Assembly: GCA_003963075.1 (NCBI GenBank)
Contig: RXJV01000078.1
Span: forward strand, 1 to 43,318
DNA: 43,318 bases
Direction: 5' to 3'
Source: Burkholderiales bacterium
GTDB lineage: Bacteria; Pseudomonadota; Gammaproteobacteria; Burkholderiales; Burkholderiaceae_C
Shown here: positions 15,240 to 25,884 of the stretch, one piece after another
How the letters are laid out: each line of letters opens with the position of its first letter
How positions within the stretch are numbered: the stretch's first letter is position 1
Notes under the pieces: model-generated
Seen by the model: the letters and a program-made list of their open reading frames with translations, nothing else
The model's database searches: none
Told to the model about the DNA's origin: nothing
Translations under genes and position numbers: made by a program

Positions 15240-16625
15240 GCGCTCGAGCACTTTTTTCTTGTCGAAGAGCTCAAGCACCGCATCGAGGCTCGGCGTTTGC
15301 GCACGACCGCACACCGCAACCCGCACTGGAACCGCCAACTGGGGCATCTTGAGTCCGGACGCGGTCAGCGTCTCCTTGAGTGCCTGCTGGATGCTCGACT
15401 TGTTCCAGTCGGTCAACGCGGACAGCTTCTCGGCGAGCGTGCTGATCGCCGGGCGGACCGCGTCCGTGACATGAACGGCCAGGTCCTCGGCCGCCGGGCT
15501 GACCGGCGCGAAATACATCACCAGCCACTCCGCCAGCGCCGCCACCGTCGCGCAGCGGTCCTTGAACAGCCCCACCTTGGGCTGGACCTGCTCCACTGAC
15601 ACCGCAACGCCCTTACCGGCCAACTGCTCCACCACCAGCGCTGCGAGGCGCGCCTCATCGATCTGCTTCACATAGTGAGCATTGACCCAGTCGAGCTTGG
15701 CCGGGTCCCATTGGGCCGGGCTCTTGGACAGGTGGGTGCCATCGAACCAACCGACCATCTGCTCAGCCGAGAACAGCTCGTCGTCCCCGTGGCTCCAGCC
15801 CAACCGAGCCAGGTAATTCAACATGGCCTCGGGCAGGTAGCCGTTGGCGGCATAGTCCATCACGCTGACCGCACCGCGTCGCTTGGACAGCTTCAGGCCG
15901 TCGTCGCCGAGGATGATCGGCAGGTGACCGAACCGCGGCAGTGGAGCGCCCAACGCGTTGAAGATGTTGATCTGCCACGGTGTGTTGTTGACGTGCTCGT
16001 CACCGCGGAAGACGTGGCTGATCTTCATGTCCCAGTCGTCGACCACGACGGCGAAGTTGTAGGTCGGCACGCCGTCGGCGCGGGCGATGATCAGGTCGTC
16101 GATTTCGCGGTTCTTGATCTTGATCGGCCCCTTCACGAGGTCGTCCCAGCTGACGTCGCCATCGATCGGGTTGGCGAACCGAATGACTGGCTTCACGCCC
16201 TCCGGCGGCGCGGGCAGCACCTTGCCCGGCTCGGGCCGCCAGCGCCGGTCGTAAAGCGTCTTCTCGCCGCGCGCCTTTTGGGCCTCACGCATCGCAGTCA
16301 GCTCCTCGGGCGTGGCATAGCAGCGGTAGGCCCGGCCCGCGGCGATCAATTGCTCCAGCACGGCTTGGTAGCGCTCCAGGCGCTGCATCTGGTAGATCGG
16401 GCCCTCGTCGTAGTGCAGGCCGAGCCAGTTCATTGCCTCGATGATCTGGTCGACCGAATCCTGCGTGGAACGCGCGACGTCGGTGTCCTCGATGCGCAGC
16501 ACGAACTCACCGCCGTGATGGCGGGCGTAGGCCCAGGAATAGAGCGCGGTGCGCGCGGTGCCCAGGTGCAGGAAGCCGGTGGGCGACGGTGCGATGCGGG
16601 TGCGGATCTTGTCGAAGGAACTCAT
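15225..16625 (-). CDS. gltX: Glutamyl-tRNA synthetase
   Basis: GltX charges tRNA-Glu with glutamate using ATP. The 466-residue class I synthetase has the HIGH-equivalent HLGT at residues 20-23 ([17 protein letters not shown]) and the KMSKS-equivalent KLSKR at 245-249. Other landmarks are RIEDTD and [20 protein letters not shown]. Its length is normal for the bacterial enzyme. The ATG overlaps the metZ stop by 4 bp, so it is the last protein gene of the long minus-strand run. The tRNA cluster that follows contains two copies of its own substrate, tRNA-Glu. Confidence 0.98.
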   Translation of the reverse strand: MSSFDKIRTRIAPSPTGFLHLGTARTALYSWAYARHHGGEFVLRIEDTDVARSTQDSVDQIIEAMNWLGLHYDEGPIYQMQRLERYQAVLEQLIAAGRAYRCYATPEELTAMREAQKARGEKTLYDRRWRPEPGKVLPAPPEGVKPVIRFANPIDGDVSWDDLVKGPIKIKNREIDDLIIARADGVPTYNFAVVVDDWDMKISHVFRGDEHVNNTPWQINIFNALGAPLPRFGHLPIILGDDGLKLSKRRGAVSVMDYAANGYLPEAMLNYLARLGWSHGDDELFSAEQMVGWFDGTHLSKSPAQWDPAKLDWVNAHYVKQIDEARLAALVVEQLAGKGVAVSVEQVQPKVGLFKDRCATVAALAEWLVMYFAPVSPAAEDLAVHVTDAVRPAISTLAEKLSALTDWNKSSIQQALKETLTASGLKMPQLAVPVRVAVCGRAQTPSLDAVLELFDKKKVLERLQGL

Positions 16626-17848
16626 CGGGTGTGCAAAGTGGAGAGGCCGCGGTCCAGGTCGTCGCAGATGTCGTCGACATGCTCGAGGCCGACCGACAGG
16701 CGGATCAGGCCCTGACCGACGCCTGCAGCCTGGCGCTGCGCCTCGGTCAGCCGGCCATGGGAGGTGGTCGCCGGGTGGGTGATGATGGACTTGGTGTCGC
16801 CCAGGTTGGTCGCGATCGACAGCACCCGGGTGCTGTTGATCACATGGAAGGCCGCCGCACGCGCCGCGTCGGGTGTCTCAGCCCGGACGTCGAAGGACAG
16901 CACCGCACCGCCCTGCCCCGACTGCTGCCGCATCGCCAGTTCATGCTGGGGATGGGACGGCAGAGAGGGGTAGTAGACCCTCGCCACCTCGGGCCGCGTC
17001 TCCAGCCAACGCGCCACGGCCAGCGCCTGCTGGCTGTGCGCCTTCATGCGCAGGCTCAGCGTCTCCAGCCCCTTGAGCACCACCCAGGCGTTGAAGGGCG
17101 ACAGCGTCATGCCGACCGTGCGCAGGGTGGGCCCGAAGACGTCGCGGATCAAAGCATTCGACCCGCACAGCGCGCCGGCCATCACGCGCCCCTGGCCGTC
17201 CATGTACTTCGTCGCCGAATGCATCACGACGTCGGCGCCCAGCGCTGCGGGGCATTGCAGCGCCGGCGTCGAATAGGTGTTGTCGACCGCCAGCAGCGCG
17301 CCCGCCGCATGAGCCAGGTCCGCCAACGCGCGGATGTCGCAGACCTCGGTCAGCGGGTTGGTCGGCGTCTCGGCGAAGAACAGTCGCGTCGTCGGGCGGA
17401 CAGCGGCCTGCCACTCGGCCAGGTCGGTCTGAGAGACAAAGCTCGTCTCGACGCCGAACTTGCCGAACTCCTTCGCGAACAGGTTGATCGTCGAGCCGAA
17501 CACCGAGCGCGAGCAGACGACATGGTCGCCCGCCTTCAACGTGCCCATGGCGAGCAGCAGGATGGCGCTCATGCCAGTCGACGTGGCGATCGCCGCCTCG
17601 GTGCCCTCCAGCGCCGCAAGCCGCGCTTCGAGGCTGCGCACGGTCGGGTTGCTGGTGCGGCTGTAGGTGAAGTCCTCGGAGTTCGAGAACTTCTGGGCCG
17701 AGGTCTCGGCGTCCGGCTGGATGTAGGCCGTGGTCAGGAACAGGCCTTCGGAGTTTTCGCCATGCTGGCTGGGCGGCAGCGCCGCGCGCACGGCCAGCGT
17801 TTCGGGGCGCAGGCCGGCGGGCAGCGGTCGGTGGGGACTGTCACTCAT
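16622..17848 (-). CDS. metZ: O-succinylhomoserine sulfhydrylase
   Basis: MetZ makes homocysteine directly from O-succinylhomoserine and sulfide with PLP, in methionine synthesis. The 408-residue protein belongs to the Cys/Met metabolism PLP family. It shows [40 protein letters not shown] and the PLP lysine Lys214 in [17 protein letters not shown], and ends with the [15 protein letters not shown] motif. The purF-metZ order is typical of betaproteobacteria and favours MetZ over the related cystathionine gamma-synthase or MetY. It lies 6 bp after purF and overlaps gltX by 4 bp. Confidence 0.93.
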   Translation of the reverse strand: MSDSPHRPLPAGLRPETLAVRAALPPSQHGENSEGLFLTTAYIQPDAETSAQKFSNSEDFTYSRTSNPTVRSLEARLAALEGTEAAIATSTGMSAILLLAMGTLKAGDHVVCSRSVFGSTINLFAKEFGKFGVETSFVSQTDLAEWQAAVRPTTRLFFAETPTNPLTEVCDIRALADLAHAAGALLAVDNTYSTPALQCPAALGADVVMHSATKYMDGQGRVMAGALCGSNALIRDVFGPTLRTVGMTLSPFNAWVVLKGLETLSLRMKAHSQQALAVARWLETRPEVARVYYPSLPSHPQHELAMRQQSGQGGAVLSFDVRAETPDAARAAAFHVINSTRVLSIATNLGDTKSIITHPATTSHGRLTEAQRQAAGVGQGLIRLSVGLEHVDDICDDLDRGLSTLHTR

Positions 17849-17854
17849 GCCGGC

Positions 17855-19366
17855 TCAGCCCTCGCCACCGCTCTGCAGCGCCAGTCGGCTGCGGGCCGCG
17901 GCGTCTTCCTCGTCGCCTTGCGAGACCCGCTGCTCGCGGATCGCTTCGAAGTCCGCCAGGCTGACGTCGCCGGTCACGTAGTGGCCATCGAAGCAGCTCG
18001 CCTCGAAGCCCGCGAGGCCCGGGCGCAGCGCGGCCACCACGCGCTTCATCGCATCCACATCCTGGTAGATCAGCGCGTCGGCGCCGATGTAGGCGCGGAT
18101 CTCCTCTACCGAGCGGTTATGGGCGATCAGTTCCTCGGCGGTCGGCATGTCGATGCCGTAGACATTGGGGTAGCGCACCGGCGGGGCGGCGGACGCGAGG
18201 TAGACCTTGCGCGCCCCGGCCTCGCGGGCCATCTGCACGATCTCCTTCGAGGTGGTGCCGCGCACGATGGAATCGTCCACCAGCAACACATTGCGGCCTT
18301 TGAACTCCACGCCGATGGCATTGAGCTTCTGGCGCACGCTCTTCTTGCGCGCGCCCTGCCCCGGCATGATGAAGGTGCGGCCCACGTAGCGGTTCTTCAC
18401 GAAGCCTTCGCGGTAGGGCTTGCCGATGCGGTGGGCCAGCTGCATGGCCGATGGGCGGCTGCTCTCAGGGATCGGGATGACGACGTCGATCTCGTTCGGC
18501 GGCATCGTCGAGATGACGCGCTGCGCCAGGGTCTCGCCCATGTTCAGCCGCGCCTGGTAGACCGAGATGCCATCCATCACCGAATCCGGCCGGGCCAGGT
18601 AGACAAACTCGAACATGCAGGGGTTGAGCGCGGGGCTGTCATTGCACTGCTCGGTGTGCAGCTTGCCGGTCATGTCGACGAACAGGGCCTCGCCGGGCGC
18701 CACATCGCGCTCCATCTGGTGCGACGTGCCCTCCAGCGCGACGCTCTCGCTGGCGACCATGAAGTCGCCGTTGCTCGCGCGGCCAAAGCACAGTGGGCGG
18801 ATGCCATAGGGGTCGCGGAAGGCCAGCAGGCCCTGGCCGGCGATCAGCGCGATCACCGCATAGCTGCCCTTGATGCGCTTTTGCACCGCGCGGACCGCCG
18901 CAAAGATCTCTTTCGGCGTCAGCGGCAGGTCCCGCGCCGCCAGTTCCAGCTCATGCGCCAGCACATTGATCAGCACCTCGGTATCACTCTCGGTGTTGAT
19001 GTGGCGGCGGTCAATGGCGAACAACTCGTCCTTCAGCGCATGCGCATTCGTCAGATTGCCGTTGTGCACCAGCACGATGCCGAAGGGCGCGTTGACGTAG
19101 AAGGGCTGGGCCTCTTCCTCGCTGTAGGCATTGCCCGCCGTCGGGTAGCGCACCTGGCCCAGGCCGATATTGCCCGGCAGCGCCCGCATGTTCCGGGTGC
19201 GGAACACGTCGCGCACCATGCCGCGGGCCTTGTGCATGAAGCACTTCTGGCCCTGCATCGTGACGATGCCGGCGGCGTCCTGGCCGCGATGCTGCAGCAG
19301 CAGCAGCGCGTCATACAGGAGCTGGTTGACGGGAGAAGCAGCGAGGGTGCCAACGATGCCGCACAT
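17855..19366 (-). CDS. purF: Amidophosphoribosyltransferase
   Basis: PurF catalyses the first committed step of purine synthesis, transferring glutamine ammonia to PRPP. The 503-residue protein starts MCGIVG, so Cys2 becomes the N-terminal nucleophile after Met removal and no propeptide is present, as in E. coli. The glutaminase domain has [10 protein letters not shown] and HNGNLTNA. The phosphoribosyltransferase part has the PRPP loop [18 protein letters not shown] at about 360-377. AAGGACT precedes the ATG. It lies 11 bp after cvpA, the same neighbour as in E. coli. Confidence 0.98.
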   Translation of the reverse strand: MCGIVGTLAASPVNQLLYDALLLLQHRGQDAAGIVTMQGQKCFMHKARGMVRDVFRTRNMRALPGNIGLGQVRYPTAGNAYSEEEAQPFYVNAPFGIVLVHNGNLTNAHALKDELFAIDRRHINTESDTEVLINVLAHELELAARDLPLTPKEIFAAVRAVQKRIKGSYAVIALIAGQGLLAFRDPYGIRPLCFGRASNGDFMVASESVALEGTSHQMERDVAPGEALFVDMTGKLHTEQCNDSPALNPCMFEFVYLARPDSVMDGISVYQARLNMGETLAQRVISTMPPNEIDVVIPIPESSRPSAMQLAHRIGKPYREGFVKNRYVGRTFIMPGQGARKKSVRQKLNAIGVEFKGRNVLLVDDSIVRGTTSKEIVQMAREAGARKVYLASAAPPVRYPNVYGIDMPTAEELIAHNRSVEEIRAYIGADALIYQDVDAMKRVVAALRPGLAGFEASCFDGHYVTGDVSLADFEAIREQRVSQGDEEDAAARSRLALQSGGEG

Positions 19367-19377
19367 GGCAGAAGTCC

Positions 19378-19911
19378 TTAGTCAGCCGAGGCCGCCTCAG
19401 CGGGGGCCATCGAGCGAGAGATGAAACGGGAGAGCGGGTCCGGCAGCAGCGGAGCGACGTCCTGCAGCACCCCGGCCAGCACAGGGGCGGCCCGCGATGC
19501 CTGCCAGGTCGGCGACTCGGCCAGCGGGGACGCACCGATGAACAGCACCAGCAGCAGCGCGATCAAGACGCCACGCAGCGCGCCAAAACCCGCGCCGCCG
19601 AGACGATCGAAGACGGACAGCGGTGTCGCGTGGATCAACGCCTTGACGAGGCGGCTGGCGAGGCTCCAGACCACCAGCACCGCCACAAAGGCCAGCGCCA
19701 GCGCGACAACATGCAGCACCGCCGGCCCGAAGCTGCCCTTGGGCAGCAGGGCCTCGACCCACGGCGCCAGCGGCGGCGATGCGAAGTACGCCACCACCCA
19801 GCCGGCCAGCGACATCACCTCGTACACCAGCCCGCGCCACAGGCCGATGCCAATGGACGTCAGCAACAGCGCCGCGAGCGCGAGGTCGACCCAGCTGAGT
19901 GCGATGTCCAC
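19378..19911 (-). CDS. cvpA: CvpA family inner-membrane protein
   Basis: The 177-residue protein has four hydrophobic segments, with the CvpA start [17 protein letters not shown] and [21 protein letters not shown] second half follows with [20 protein letters not shown]. CvpA was found through its need for colicin V production in E. coli and has been tied to envelope homeostasis, but its biochemical role is unsettled. It stands between the SPOR gene (10 bp) and purF (11 bp), the conserved arrangement. Confidence 0.93.
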   Translation of the reverse strand: MDIALSWVDLALAALLLTSIGIGLWRGLVYEVMSLAGWVVAYFASPPLAPWVEALLPKGSFGPAVLHVVALALAFVAVLVVWSLASRLVKALIHATPLSVFDRLGGAGFGALRGVLIALLLVLFIGASPLAESPTWQASRAAPVLAGVLQDVAPLLPDPLSRFISRSMAPAEAASAD

Positions 19912-19921
19912 GGTGCCAGCC

Positions 19922-20788
19922 TCAGAGGGTCAGGATGGCGCCGGCCAGCCCCGCGCCCTTGAGCTTGGCAGCGGCTCGCTCGGCCTCGTCGCGGCTGCTG
20001 AACGGCCCCAGCCGGACCCGAACCCGATGGCCCTCGGCCGTGTCGACCGCCTGGGCGTAGGTCTTCAGGCCCAGCTTCTCGACCTTGGTCCGCACTTCCT
20101 GGGCCGCCTTGTTCTCGGCGAAGGCGCCCACCTGCACAATGAAGCGGGTGGCCGCGGCCGGAGCGGCCGGCGCGGGGTCTTTGCCATCCAGCAGCGCCTG
20201 GGCCCGGATGCCGTCATTGCTGCGCGCGGCCGAAGCCGCCTTGGGCTTGTCGGCCACCTTGTCTGCCAGCTTCTCAGGGGCCCGCTCGGCGGACTTTTCG
20301 GCCACCTTCTCAGGCGCCTTCACCGGCGGCCTCTCGGCGGGCTTTTCGGCGGGCTTCTCGGCGATCTTGGGTGCCAACGGCTTGTCCTGGGGCTTGGTGG
20401 CCACCGGCGGCGGATCGGCCGGCTTGTCGACGGGTGGGTCCTGAGGATTGGCTGCGGTCGAGGCCACCGACGGGCTGACCGGGGCTTCAGGCGTCGGTAC
20501 GGCCGACAGCGGCTCGCGCGTCGGCACCGTCAAGGGCGGGGCGGTGTCCTTGCGCGGGATGTCGATGGGCAGGTCCACCGGGATCGGCCGCGGCTGGGTC
20601 TCGAAGATCAGCGGAAAGCCCACCACGCCGGCTGCCACCAGCACGGCAGCGCCGATGAGGCGACGACGGGCCCGGATGCGCAGCAACTGCACGTCATCGG
20701 CGGCACTGGCCTTGGCGCCGGACTTGGCCGACTTCTTGGGCGCCGCCGCGTCGGCGGTGTCGCGCTTGAGGAAGGAAAACAGGCCCAT
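19922..20788 (-). CDS. SPOR domain protein (DedD-like)
   Basis: The 288-residue protein has a short cytoplasmic start, one membrane segment at about 43-62 (LIGAAVLVAAGVVGFPLIF) and a long Pro/Lys/Glu/Ala-rich periplasmic linker. A C-terminal SPOR domain spans about 212-288 (RFIVQVGAFAENKAAQEVRT and VRVRLGPFSSRDEAERAA). SPOR domains bind denuded glycan strands at the division septum. By position (folC, this gene, cvpA, purF) and topology it matches E. coli DedD, a division protein. It is 14 bp after folC, so likely in the same transcript. Confidence 0.9.
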   Translation of the reverse strand: MGLFSFLKRDTADAAAPKKSAKSGAKASAADDVQLLRIRARRRLIGAAVLVAAGVVGFPLIFETQPRPIPVDLPIDIPRKDTAPPLTVPTREPLSAVPTPEAPVSPSVASTAANPQDPPVDKPADPPPVATKPQDKPLAPKIAEKPAEKPAERPPVKAPEKVAEKSAERAPEKLADKVADKPKAASAARSNDGIRAQALLDGKDPAPAAPAAATRFIVQVGAFAENKAAQEVRTKVEKLGLKTYAQAVDTAEGHRVRVRLGPFSSRDEAERAAAKLKGAGLAGAILTL

Positions 20789-20802
20789 CGGCGGCGTCTG
20801 GC

Positions 20803-22113
20803 TCAGTGGAGGGTGGGTGGCTGCGGCGCGGTGGTGCCGGCGGTGACGCGCGGGATGCCCTGCTGCAACACGCCGCCCACGGTGTAGAAGGATCCGAAGA
20901 CCAGGATTCTATCGGCCGTGGTCGCGCCGGCCGCCGCGGCCTGCAGGGCGCCCAGCGGGCTGGCATGCGTGTGCGTCTCGACGCCGGGCGGCGTCTTGAG
21001 CCCGGCGGCAAGAAAGGCCGCCTGCAGCCCTTCGGCACTCGCCGCACGCGGCAAGGGCAGGTCCGTGAAGTGCCACACATCGACCAACGGCGCAATGCGG
21101 GCCAGGATGCCGCCGAGGTCCTTGTCCGCCATCGCGCCGAAGACCGCATGCGTGCGCGGGAAGAAGCCCATCTGGTCGAGGTTCTGCGCCAGCGCCGCCA
21201 CGGCGTGCGGGTTGTGGGCCACGTCCAGCACCACGGCCGGCTGGCCCGCAAGCACCTGGAAGCGGCCCGGCAACTCGACCAGCGCCAGGCCCGTGCGGAC
21301 CGCCTGGGCACTGATGGGCAGCCGGTCGGCCAGCGCCTCGAAGGCAGCCAGCACGCCGGACGCGTTCAGCAACTGGTTCACACCGCGCAGTGCCGGGTAG
21401 GACAGGCCGGCGTAGCGCTTGTCGCGGCCGGCCCACTGCCATTGCGTGCGGTCGCCGCTGAAGCTGAAGTCCTTGCCCAACTGGCGCAGGTCGGCACCCA
21501 GCTCGGCCGCGCGAACCGCGAGCGAAGCGGGCGCCATCGGGTCGCTGACGATCACGGGCCGGCCGGCCCGCATGATGCCGGCCTTCTCGCGGCCGATGCT
21601 CTCGCGGTCCGGGCCGAGGAACTCGGTGTGGTCGAGGTCGATGCTGGTGATGACGGCGCAGTCGGCATCAATGACGTTGACCGCGTCCAGCCGACCACCC
21701 AGGCCCACTTCGAGGATGACGAGGTCCAGCGGCTCATGCTGCAGCCGACGCATGATGGCCAGCGTCGTGAACTCGAAGTAGGTCAGCGTGATGTCACCGC
21801 GTGCGGCCTCGACGGCCTCGAAATGCGGCTCCAGGGACTCGGCCTTGACCGGCTCGCCACCCACCCGGCAGCGCTCCTGAAAGTGCACAAGGTGGGGCTT
21901 GATGTAAAGGCCCACGCGGTAGCCGGCGTGCAGCGCGATGGACTCGAGCATCGCGCAGGTCGAGCCCTTGCCATTGGTGCCGGCAACGACGACGGTCGGG
22001 CAGTCGAAGCCGATGCCCAGCCGCTCCTTGACGGCGTTGACGCGGTCCAGCGTCATGTCGATGGTCTTGGGGTGCAGTCGCTCGCAGTGGGCGAGCCAGT
22101 CGTCGAGGTTCAT
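20803..22113 (-). CDS. folC: Bifunctional folylpolyglutamate/dihydrofolate synthase
   Basis: FolC adds glutamate to dihydropteroate and folates using ATP. From the ATG at 22111-22113 it has 436 residues beginning MNLDDWLAHCERLHPKTIDM. The Mur-ligase type P-loop GTNGKGST is at 45-52, followed by YFEFTTLAIM, EVGLGGRLDAVNV and DVAHNPHAVAAL. An in-frame TTG at 22161 would add 16 residues unlike the family. The ATG lacks an obvious ribosome site and follows a strong 11-bp hairpin by 16 nt, so initiation could be affected by that structure. It is 134 bp downstream of accD. Confidence 0.95.
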   Translation of the reverse strand: MNLDDWLAHCERLHPKTIDMTLDRVNAVKERLGIGFDCPTVVVAGTNGKGSTCAMLESIALHAGYRVGLYIKPHLVHFQERCRVGGEPVKAESLEPHFEAVEAARGDITLTYFEFTTLAIMRRLQHEPLDLVILEVGLGGRLDAVNVIDADCAVITSIDLDHTEFLGPDRESIGREKAGIMRAGRPVIVSDPMAPASLAVRAAELGADLRQLGKDFSFSGDRTQWQWAGRDKRYAGLSYPALRGVNQLLNASGVLAAFEALADRLPISAQAVRTGLALVELPGRFQVLAGQPAVVLDVAHNPHAVAALAQNLDQMGFFPRTHAVFGAMADKDLGGILARIAPLVDVWHFTDLPLPRAASAEGLQAAFLAAGLKTPPGVETHTHASPLGALQAAAAGATTADRILVFGSFYTVGGVLQQGIPRVTAGTTAPQPPTLH

Positions 22114-22129
22114 GGCACTAGCAAACGAA

Positions 22130-22155
22130 GCGGCCAGGCTGACAAGCCTGGCCGC
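22130..22155 (-). other. Strong hairpin just upstream of folC
   Basis: On the minus strand GCGGCCAGGCT (22155-22145) and AGCCTGGCCGC (22140-22130) form a perfect 11-bp stem with a 4-nt loop TGTC. It is followed by TTCGTTTGCT, only weakly U-rich, so it may be a partial terminator, a processing barrier or a translation control element for folC. Confidence 0.6.
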
Positions 22156-22168
22156 GATCAATCAAGCA

Positions 22169-22233
22169 GCTGCCGTGGATCCGGCTTTGCCGGGCCATCG
22201 GCAGCGCCCCCTTGAGGGGGCCGGCGAAGCCGG
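22169..22233 (-). repeat. Hairpin-rich intergenic repeat between accD and folC
   Basis: Four perfect stems lie in 65 bp: GCTGCCG/CGGCAGC (22169-22175 with 22199-22205) enclosing CCGG-CTTTG-CCGG (22181-22193), then GCCCCC-TTGA-GGGGGC (22206-22221), then CCGG-CGAAG-CCGG (22221-22233). From memory, the CCCCCTTGAGGGGG motif resembles dispersed intergenic repeats of the Rubrivivax/Comamonadaceae group. There is one copy in this window. Confidence 0.6.
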
Positions 22234-22247
22234 TACGGGGTGGGCCG

Positions 22248-23120
22248 TCAAGCCACCGCGTCGGCGCTCTGGCGCTGCAGCATGGCCAGCTGGCGAGCGA
22301 TGGTCTCGCGGAGCTGGCGGCGGTCCACGATCATGTCGACGGCACCCTTCTCCATCAGGAACTCGGCACGCTGAAAGCCGGCCGGCAGCTTCTCGCGCAC
22401 GGTGTTCTCGATGACGCGCGGGCCGGCAAAGCCGATCAGGGCCTTGGGCTCGGCCAGCACGATGTCGCCCACGAAGGCAAACGAAGCCGACACGCCCCCC
22501 ATGGTTGGGTCGGTCAGCACGCTGATATAGGGCAGTTTGGCCTTGGCCAGGCGCGTCAGCGCGGCGTTGGTCTTGGCCATTTGCATCAGGCTCAGCAGGC
22601 CTTCCTGCATGCGGGCGCCGCCGGTGGCGGTGAAGCAGATGAAGGGTGTCTTCTGCTCGATGGCCGTCTCGACGCCGCGCACAAAGCGCTCGCCGACGAC
22701 CGAGCCCATGGAGCCGCCCATGAAGTCGAACTCGAAGCAGGCTGCCACCACCGGCACGCTCATCACGGCGCCGCCGATCACGATGAGCGCATCGGTCTCA
22801 CCGGTGTTCTCGAGGGCTTCCTTGAGGCGGTCCGGGTACTTCTTGCTGTCCTTGAACTTCAGCGCATCGACCGGCAGCACCTCCTGGCCGATCTCATACC
22901 GGCCCTCACCGTCAAGGAAGGCGTCCAGCCGGGCGCGGGCGCCGATGCGGTGGTGGTGCGAGCACTTGGGGCAGACGTTGATGTTCTGCTCCAGGTCGGT
23001 CTTGTAGAGCACCGTCTCGCAGCTCGGGCACTTGATCCACAGGCCCTCGGGCACGGTGCGGCGGTCCGCCGGGTCACCTTGCTGAATCTTGGGCGGGAGC
23101 AGTTTGTCGAGCCAGCTCAT
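22248..23120 (-). CDS. accD: Acetyl-CoA carboxylase carboxyltransferase subunit beta
   Basis: AccD with AccA transfers the carboxyl group from biotin to acetyl-CoA, making malonyl-CoA for fatty acid synthesis. The 290-residue protein has the N-terminal zinc ribbon, with Cys31, Cys34, Cys50 and Cys53 ([11 protein letters not shown] and NVCPKCSHH). The crotonase-like core includes [38 protein letters not shown] and [12 protein letters not shown]. The accD-folC pairing is widely conserved. It follows trpA by 21 bp, so probably shares the truA-trp transcript. Confidence 0.98.
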   Translation of the reverse strand: MSWLDKLLPPKIQQGDPADRRTVPEGLWIKCPSCETVLYKTDLEQNINVCPKCSHHHRIGARARLDAFLDGEGRYEIGQEVLPVDALKFKDSKKYPDRLKEALENTGETDALIVIGGAVMSVPVVAACFEFDFMGGSMGSVVGERFVRGVETAIEQKTPFICFTATGGARMQEGLLSLMQMAKTNAALTRLAKAKLPYISVLTDPTMGGVSASFAFVGDIVLAEPKALIGFAGPRVIENTVREKLPAGFQRAEFLMEKGAVDMIVDRRQLRETIARQLAMLQRQSADAVA

Positions 23121-23141
23121 GCGTTCTCTTCCTTGTGGGAC

Positions 23142-23942
23142 TTAGAGGGTGTCCAGCGCCGCACGGATCTCGCGGATGAAGGCGGCGCCAGTCGAGGCGA
23201 CATTATCCGCCGGCTGGCGTTCGAGCAATTCAACCAGCTTGGAGCCGATGACGACCGCGTCCGACACCGCACCCACCGCCTTGGCGGTGGCCGCGTCGCG
23301 GATGCCGAAGCCGACGCCCACCGGCACGCTGACATGCCTGCGGATGCGCGGGATCGCCTCGGCCACGGCCTCGGTGTTGAGGTGGCCGGCCCCGGTCACG
23401 CCCTTGAGCGACACGTAGTAGACGTAGCCACTGGCCAGTTGGCCCACCTGGGCCATGCGGGCCTCGGTGGACGTGGGCGCCAGCAGGAAGATCGCATCCA
23501 TGCCGGCCGTGCGCAGCTGGCCGGCGAACTCGGCGCTTTCCTCGGGGGGGTAGTCGACGATCAGCACCCCGTCCACGCCCGCGGCCTGTGCATCAGCCAC
23601 GAAGCGGGTCGTGCCGTAGCGCTCGACCGGGTTCGCGTAGCCCATCAGCACGATCGGCGTGCGTTCATTGCGGGCGCGGAAGTCGCGCACATAGGCCAGC
23701 ACGTCGCGCAGCGAGATGCCTTTGGCCAAAGCGCGTTCACCGGCACGCTGGATCACCGGGCCGTCCGCCATCGGGTCGGAGAACGGCACGCCGAGCTCGA
23801 TCACGTCGGCCCCGGCCTCGGCCATCGCCAGCAGCAGATCAACCGTGGCGCCGGGGTGCGGGTCGCCCGCGGTGACGAACGGGATCAGCGCCTTGCGGCC
23901 CTGGGCCTTGAGTGCGCCGAAGGTGGTGGCGATGCGGCTCAT
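23142..23942 (-). CDS. trpA: Tryptophan synthase alpha chain
   Basis: TrpA splits indole-3-glycerol phosphate to indole and glyceraldehyde 3-phosphate. The 266-residue TIM barrel begins [20 protein letters not shown]. The catalytic residues Glu49 (ELGVPFSDP) and Asp60 are at the textbook positions, and VGFGIRD and GSKLVE form the phosphate-binding end. The ATG at 23940-23942 overlaps the trpB stop by 4 bp, so the two subunits of the complex are translationally coupled. An in-frame upstream extension to 24002 lies inside trpB and is rejected. Confidence 0.98.
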   Translation of the reverse strand: MSRIATTFGALKAQGRKALIPFVTAGDPHPGATVDLLLAMAEAGADVIELGVPFSDPMADGPVIQRAGERALAKGISLRDVLAYVRDFRARNERTPIVLMGYANPVERYGTTRFVADAQAAGVDGVLIVDYPPEESAEFAGQLRTAGMDAIFLLAPTSTEARMAQVGQLASGYVYYVSLKGVTGAGHLNTEAVAEAIPRIRRHVSVPVGVGFGIRDAATAKAVGAVSDAVVIGSKLVELLERQPADNVASTGAAFIREIRAALDTL

Positions 23943-25237
23943 GCCCGGCCTCCCGGCAGCGCGACGACCGCTTCGCCGCCCTTGACGGACTGGCCTCGGC
24001 ACGACGGCCGGCAGTAGAAATCGGCCTGGGACAGGTCAGCCACGGTGCCGATGTCCTTGTCGCCCCGGCCCGAGAGGTTGATCAGCAGGATCTGGTCCTG
24101 GGCCATCGTCGGCGCGATCTTCATCGCGTGGGCGACGGCATGGCTGGATTCGAGTGCCGGAATGATGCCCTCGGTGCGGCACAGGTGGTGGAAGGCCGCC
24201 AGCGCCTCGGCGTCGGTCACGCCGACGTATTCCGCGCGGCCGATGTCCTTCAGGTGGGCGTGTTCAGGGCCGACGCCGGGGTAGTCCAGGCCAGCCGAGA
24301 TGGAATGCGTCTCGGTGATCTGGCCGTTGCCGTCCTGCAGCAGATAGGTGCGGTTGCCATGCAGCACGCCAGGCGTGCCGGCGCTCAGCGTCGCCGCATG
24401 CCTGCCGCTGTCGATGCCCTCCCCGGCCGCTTCCACGCCGATCAGGCGCGTCGCAGCGTGCGGGATATAGGGGTAGAAAATACCGATGGCATTGCTGCCG
24501 CCGCCCACGCAGGCCAGCACGGCGTCCGGCTGGCGGCCGGTCATCTCGGGCATCTGCACCAGGCACTCGTCGCCGATGATGCGCTGGAAGTCGCGCACCA
24601 TCATCGGGTAGGGGTGCGGGCCCGCCACGGTGCCGATGATGTAGAAGGTGCTCTCGACGTTCGTCACCCAGTCGCGCATCGCTTCGTTGAGCGCGTCCTT
24701 CAGCGTCTTGCTGCCGCTCTCCACCGGCACGACGGTCGCGCCGAGCAGCTTCATGCGATAGACATTGGGGCTCTGGCGCTTGACGTCCTCGCTGCCCATG
24801 TAGACCACGCATTCCAGGCCGTAGCGGGCGCAGATGGTGGCCGTGGCCACGCCATGCTGGCCAGCGCCGGTCTCGGCGATGACGCGCGGCTTGCCCATGC
24901 GCTTGGCCAGCAGCGCCTGGCCGATGACGTTGTTGATCTTGTGGGCGCCGGTGTGGTTGAGGTCTTCACGCTTGAGGTAGATCTGCGCGCCGCCCAGTTC
25001 GCGGCTCAGGCGCTCGGCGTGGTAGATCGGGCTGGGCCGGCCGACGAAGTGCGTCAGCTCCTTCTTGAACTCGGCAATGAACTCCGGGTCGTGGCGGTAG
25101 TGCGCATAGGCGTCCTTGAGCTGGTCCAGCGCATGGACAAGGGTCTCGGAGACGAAGCTGCCGCCATAGACGGGGGCGTTCGGCGCGCCGGCATGGCGGA
25201 AATGCCCGGTGGCATCGGGCTGGTCGTAGGCGAACAT
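23939..25237 (-). CDS. trpB: Tryptophan synthase beta chain
   Basis: TrpB joins indole and serine to tryptophan using PLP. The 432-residue protein has the PLP lysine Lys100 in HTGAHKIN, catalytic Glu122 in AETGAGQHG, and the phosphate-cupping [10 protein letters not shown]. The core ends at [13 protein letters not shown] tail of about 25 more residues follows, containing the Cys-x3-Cys stretch [10 protein letters not shown] and a Gly-rich end, longer than E. coli TrpB. It lies 8 bp after trpF and overlaps trpA by 4 bp. Confidence 0.97.
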   Translation of the reverse strand: MFAYDQPDATGHFRHAGAPNAPVYGGSFVSETLVHALDQLKDAYAHYRHDPEFIAEFKKELTHFVGRPSPIYHAERLSRELGGAQIYLKREDLNHTGAHKINNVIGQALLAKRMGKPRVIAETGAGQHGVATATICARYGLECVVYMGSEDVKRQSPNVYRMKLLGATVVPVESGSKTLKDALNEAMRDWVTNVESTFYIIGTVAGPHPYPMMVRDFQRIIGDECLVQMPEMTGRQPDAVLACVGGGSNAIGIFYPYIPHAATRLIGVEAAGEGIDSGRHAATLSAGTPGVLHGNRTYLLQDGNGQITETHSISAGLDYPGVGPEHAHLKDIGRAEYVGVTDAEALAAFHHLCRTEGIIPALESSHAVAHAMKIAPTMAQDQILLINLSGRGDKDIGTVADLSQADFYCRPSCRGQSVKGGEAVVALPGGRA

Positions 25238-25245
25238 GGTTTTTC

Positions 25246-25884
25246 CTAGCGGGTCAGTGCTGCGTCGGCACGGCGGACCGCCTCGCAGAACTGGTGGATC
25301 AGGTCGGCGCTCTTGGTGCCCTTGGGACCACCCAGGGGCTCGACGCCGGAACTCACATCAACGGCCCAGGGCCGCACCCGGGCGATGCCATCGCCCACGT
25401 TGGCAGCATTCAACCCACCAGACAAAACGAGGTGAGAGCTGACGCTTGGTGGAATGAGTGACCAATCGAAAACCTTGCCGCCGCCGCCATAACCGTCGAC
25501 GGGGGCGTCGAGCAGGATGGCCTGGGCGCTGGAAAAACGAGACCGGAAGTCTACCAAGTCGAAGCCCGGCCCCACGGCCGCGGCCCGCAGATAGGGTCGC
25601 TTCACGCGCTCGCAGTCGCCCGGCGTTTCGTCGCCATGGAACTGCACCAGCATGTTGGGCAGCGCGGCCAAGCCCACCTGCAACTCGGCATCGGTCGCGT
25701 TGACGAACAGGCCCACCGGCGTCACAAAGGGCGGCAGCAGCTTTGCCAGCGCCCTCGCCCGCTCGGGCGTCACCGCGCGGGCGCTCTTGGCGTAGAAGAC
25801 AAAGCCGACGGCATCGGCGCCAGCGGCCACCGCCGCCTCCACGTCGGCCTCGCGCGTCAGGCCGCAGATCTTGATTCGGGTCAT
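25246..25884 (-). CDS. trpF: Phosphoribosylanthranilate isomerase
   Basis: TrpF performs the Amadori rearrangement of phosphoribosylanthranilate in tryptophan synthesis. The 212-residue barrel starts [20 protein letters not shown], with the catalytic Cys in KICGLT. It also has QFHGDE, the catalytic Asp in [24 protein letters not shown] and DVSSGVE. The ATG at 25882-25884 overlaps the truA stop by 4 bp. TrpF is a separate protein here rather than fused to TrpC as in E. coli. Confidence 0.97.
   Translation of the reverse strand: MTRIKICGLTREADVEAAVAAGADAVGFVFYAKSARAVTPERARALAKLLPPFVTPVGLFVNATDAELQVGLAALPNMLVQFHGDETPGDCERVKRPYLRAAAVGPGFDLVDFRSRFSSAQAILLDAPVDGYGGGGKVFDWSLIPPSVSSHLVLSGGLNAANVGDGIARVRPWAVDVSSGVEPLGGPKGTKSADLIHQFCEAVRRADAALTR

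Noticed and set aside
16589-19381. Plus-strand open frame of about 930 codons opposite metZ and purF
   Set aside because: Arg/His/Gly/Leu-rich shadow of two unmistakable minus-strand enzymes.
20806-25249. Long plus-strand frames opposite folC, accD, trpA and trpB
   Set aside because: Shadow frames; all conserved motifs lie on the minus strand and the plus frames have no plausible starts.
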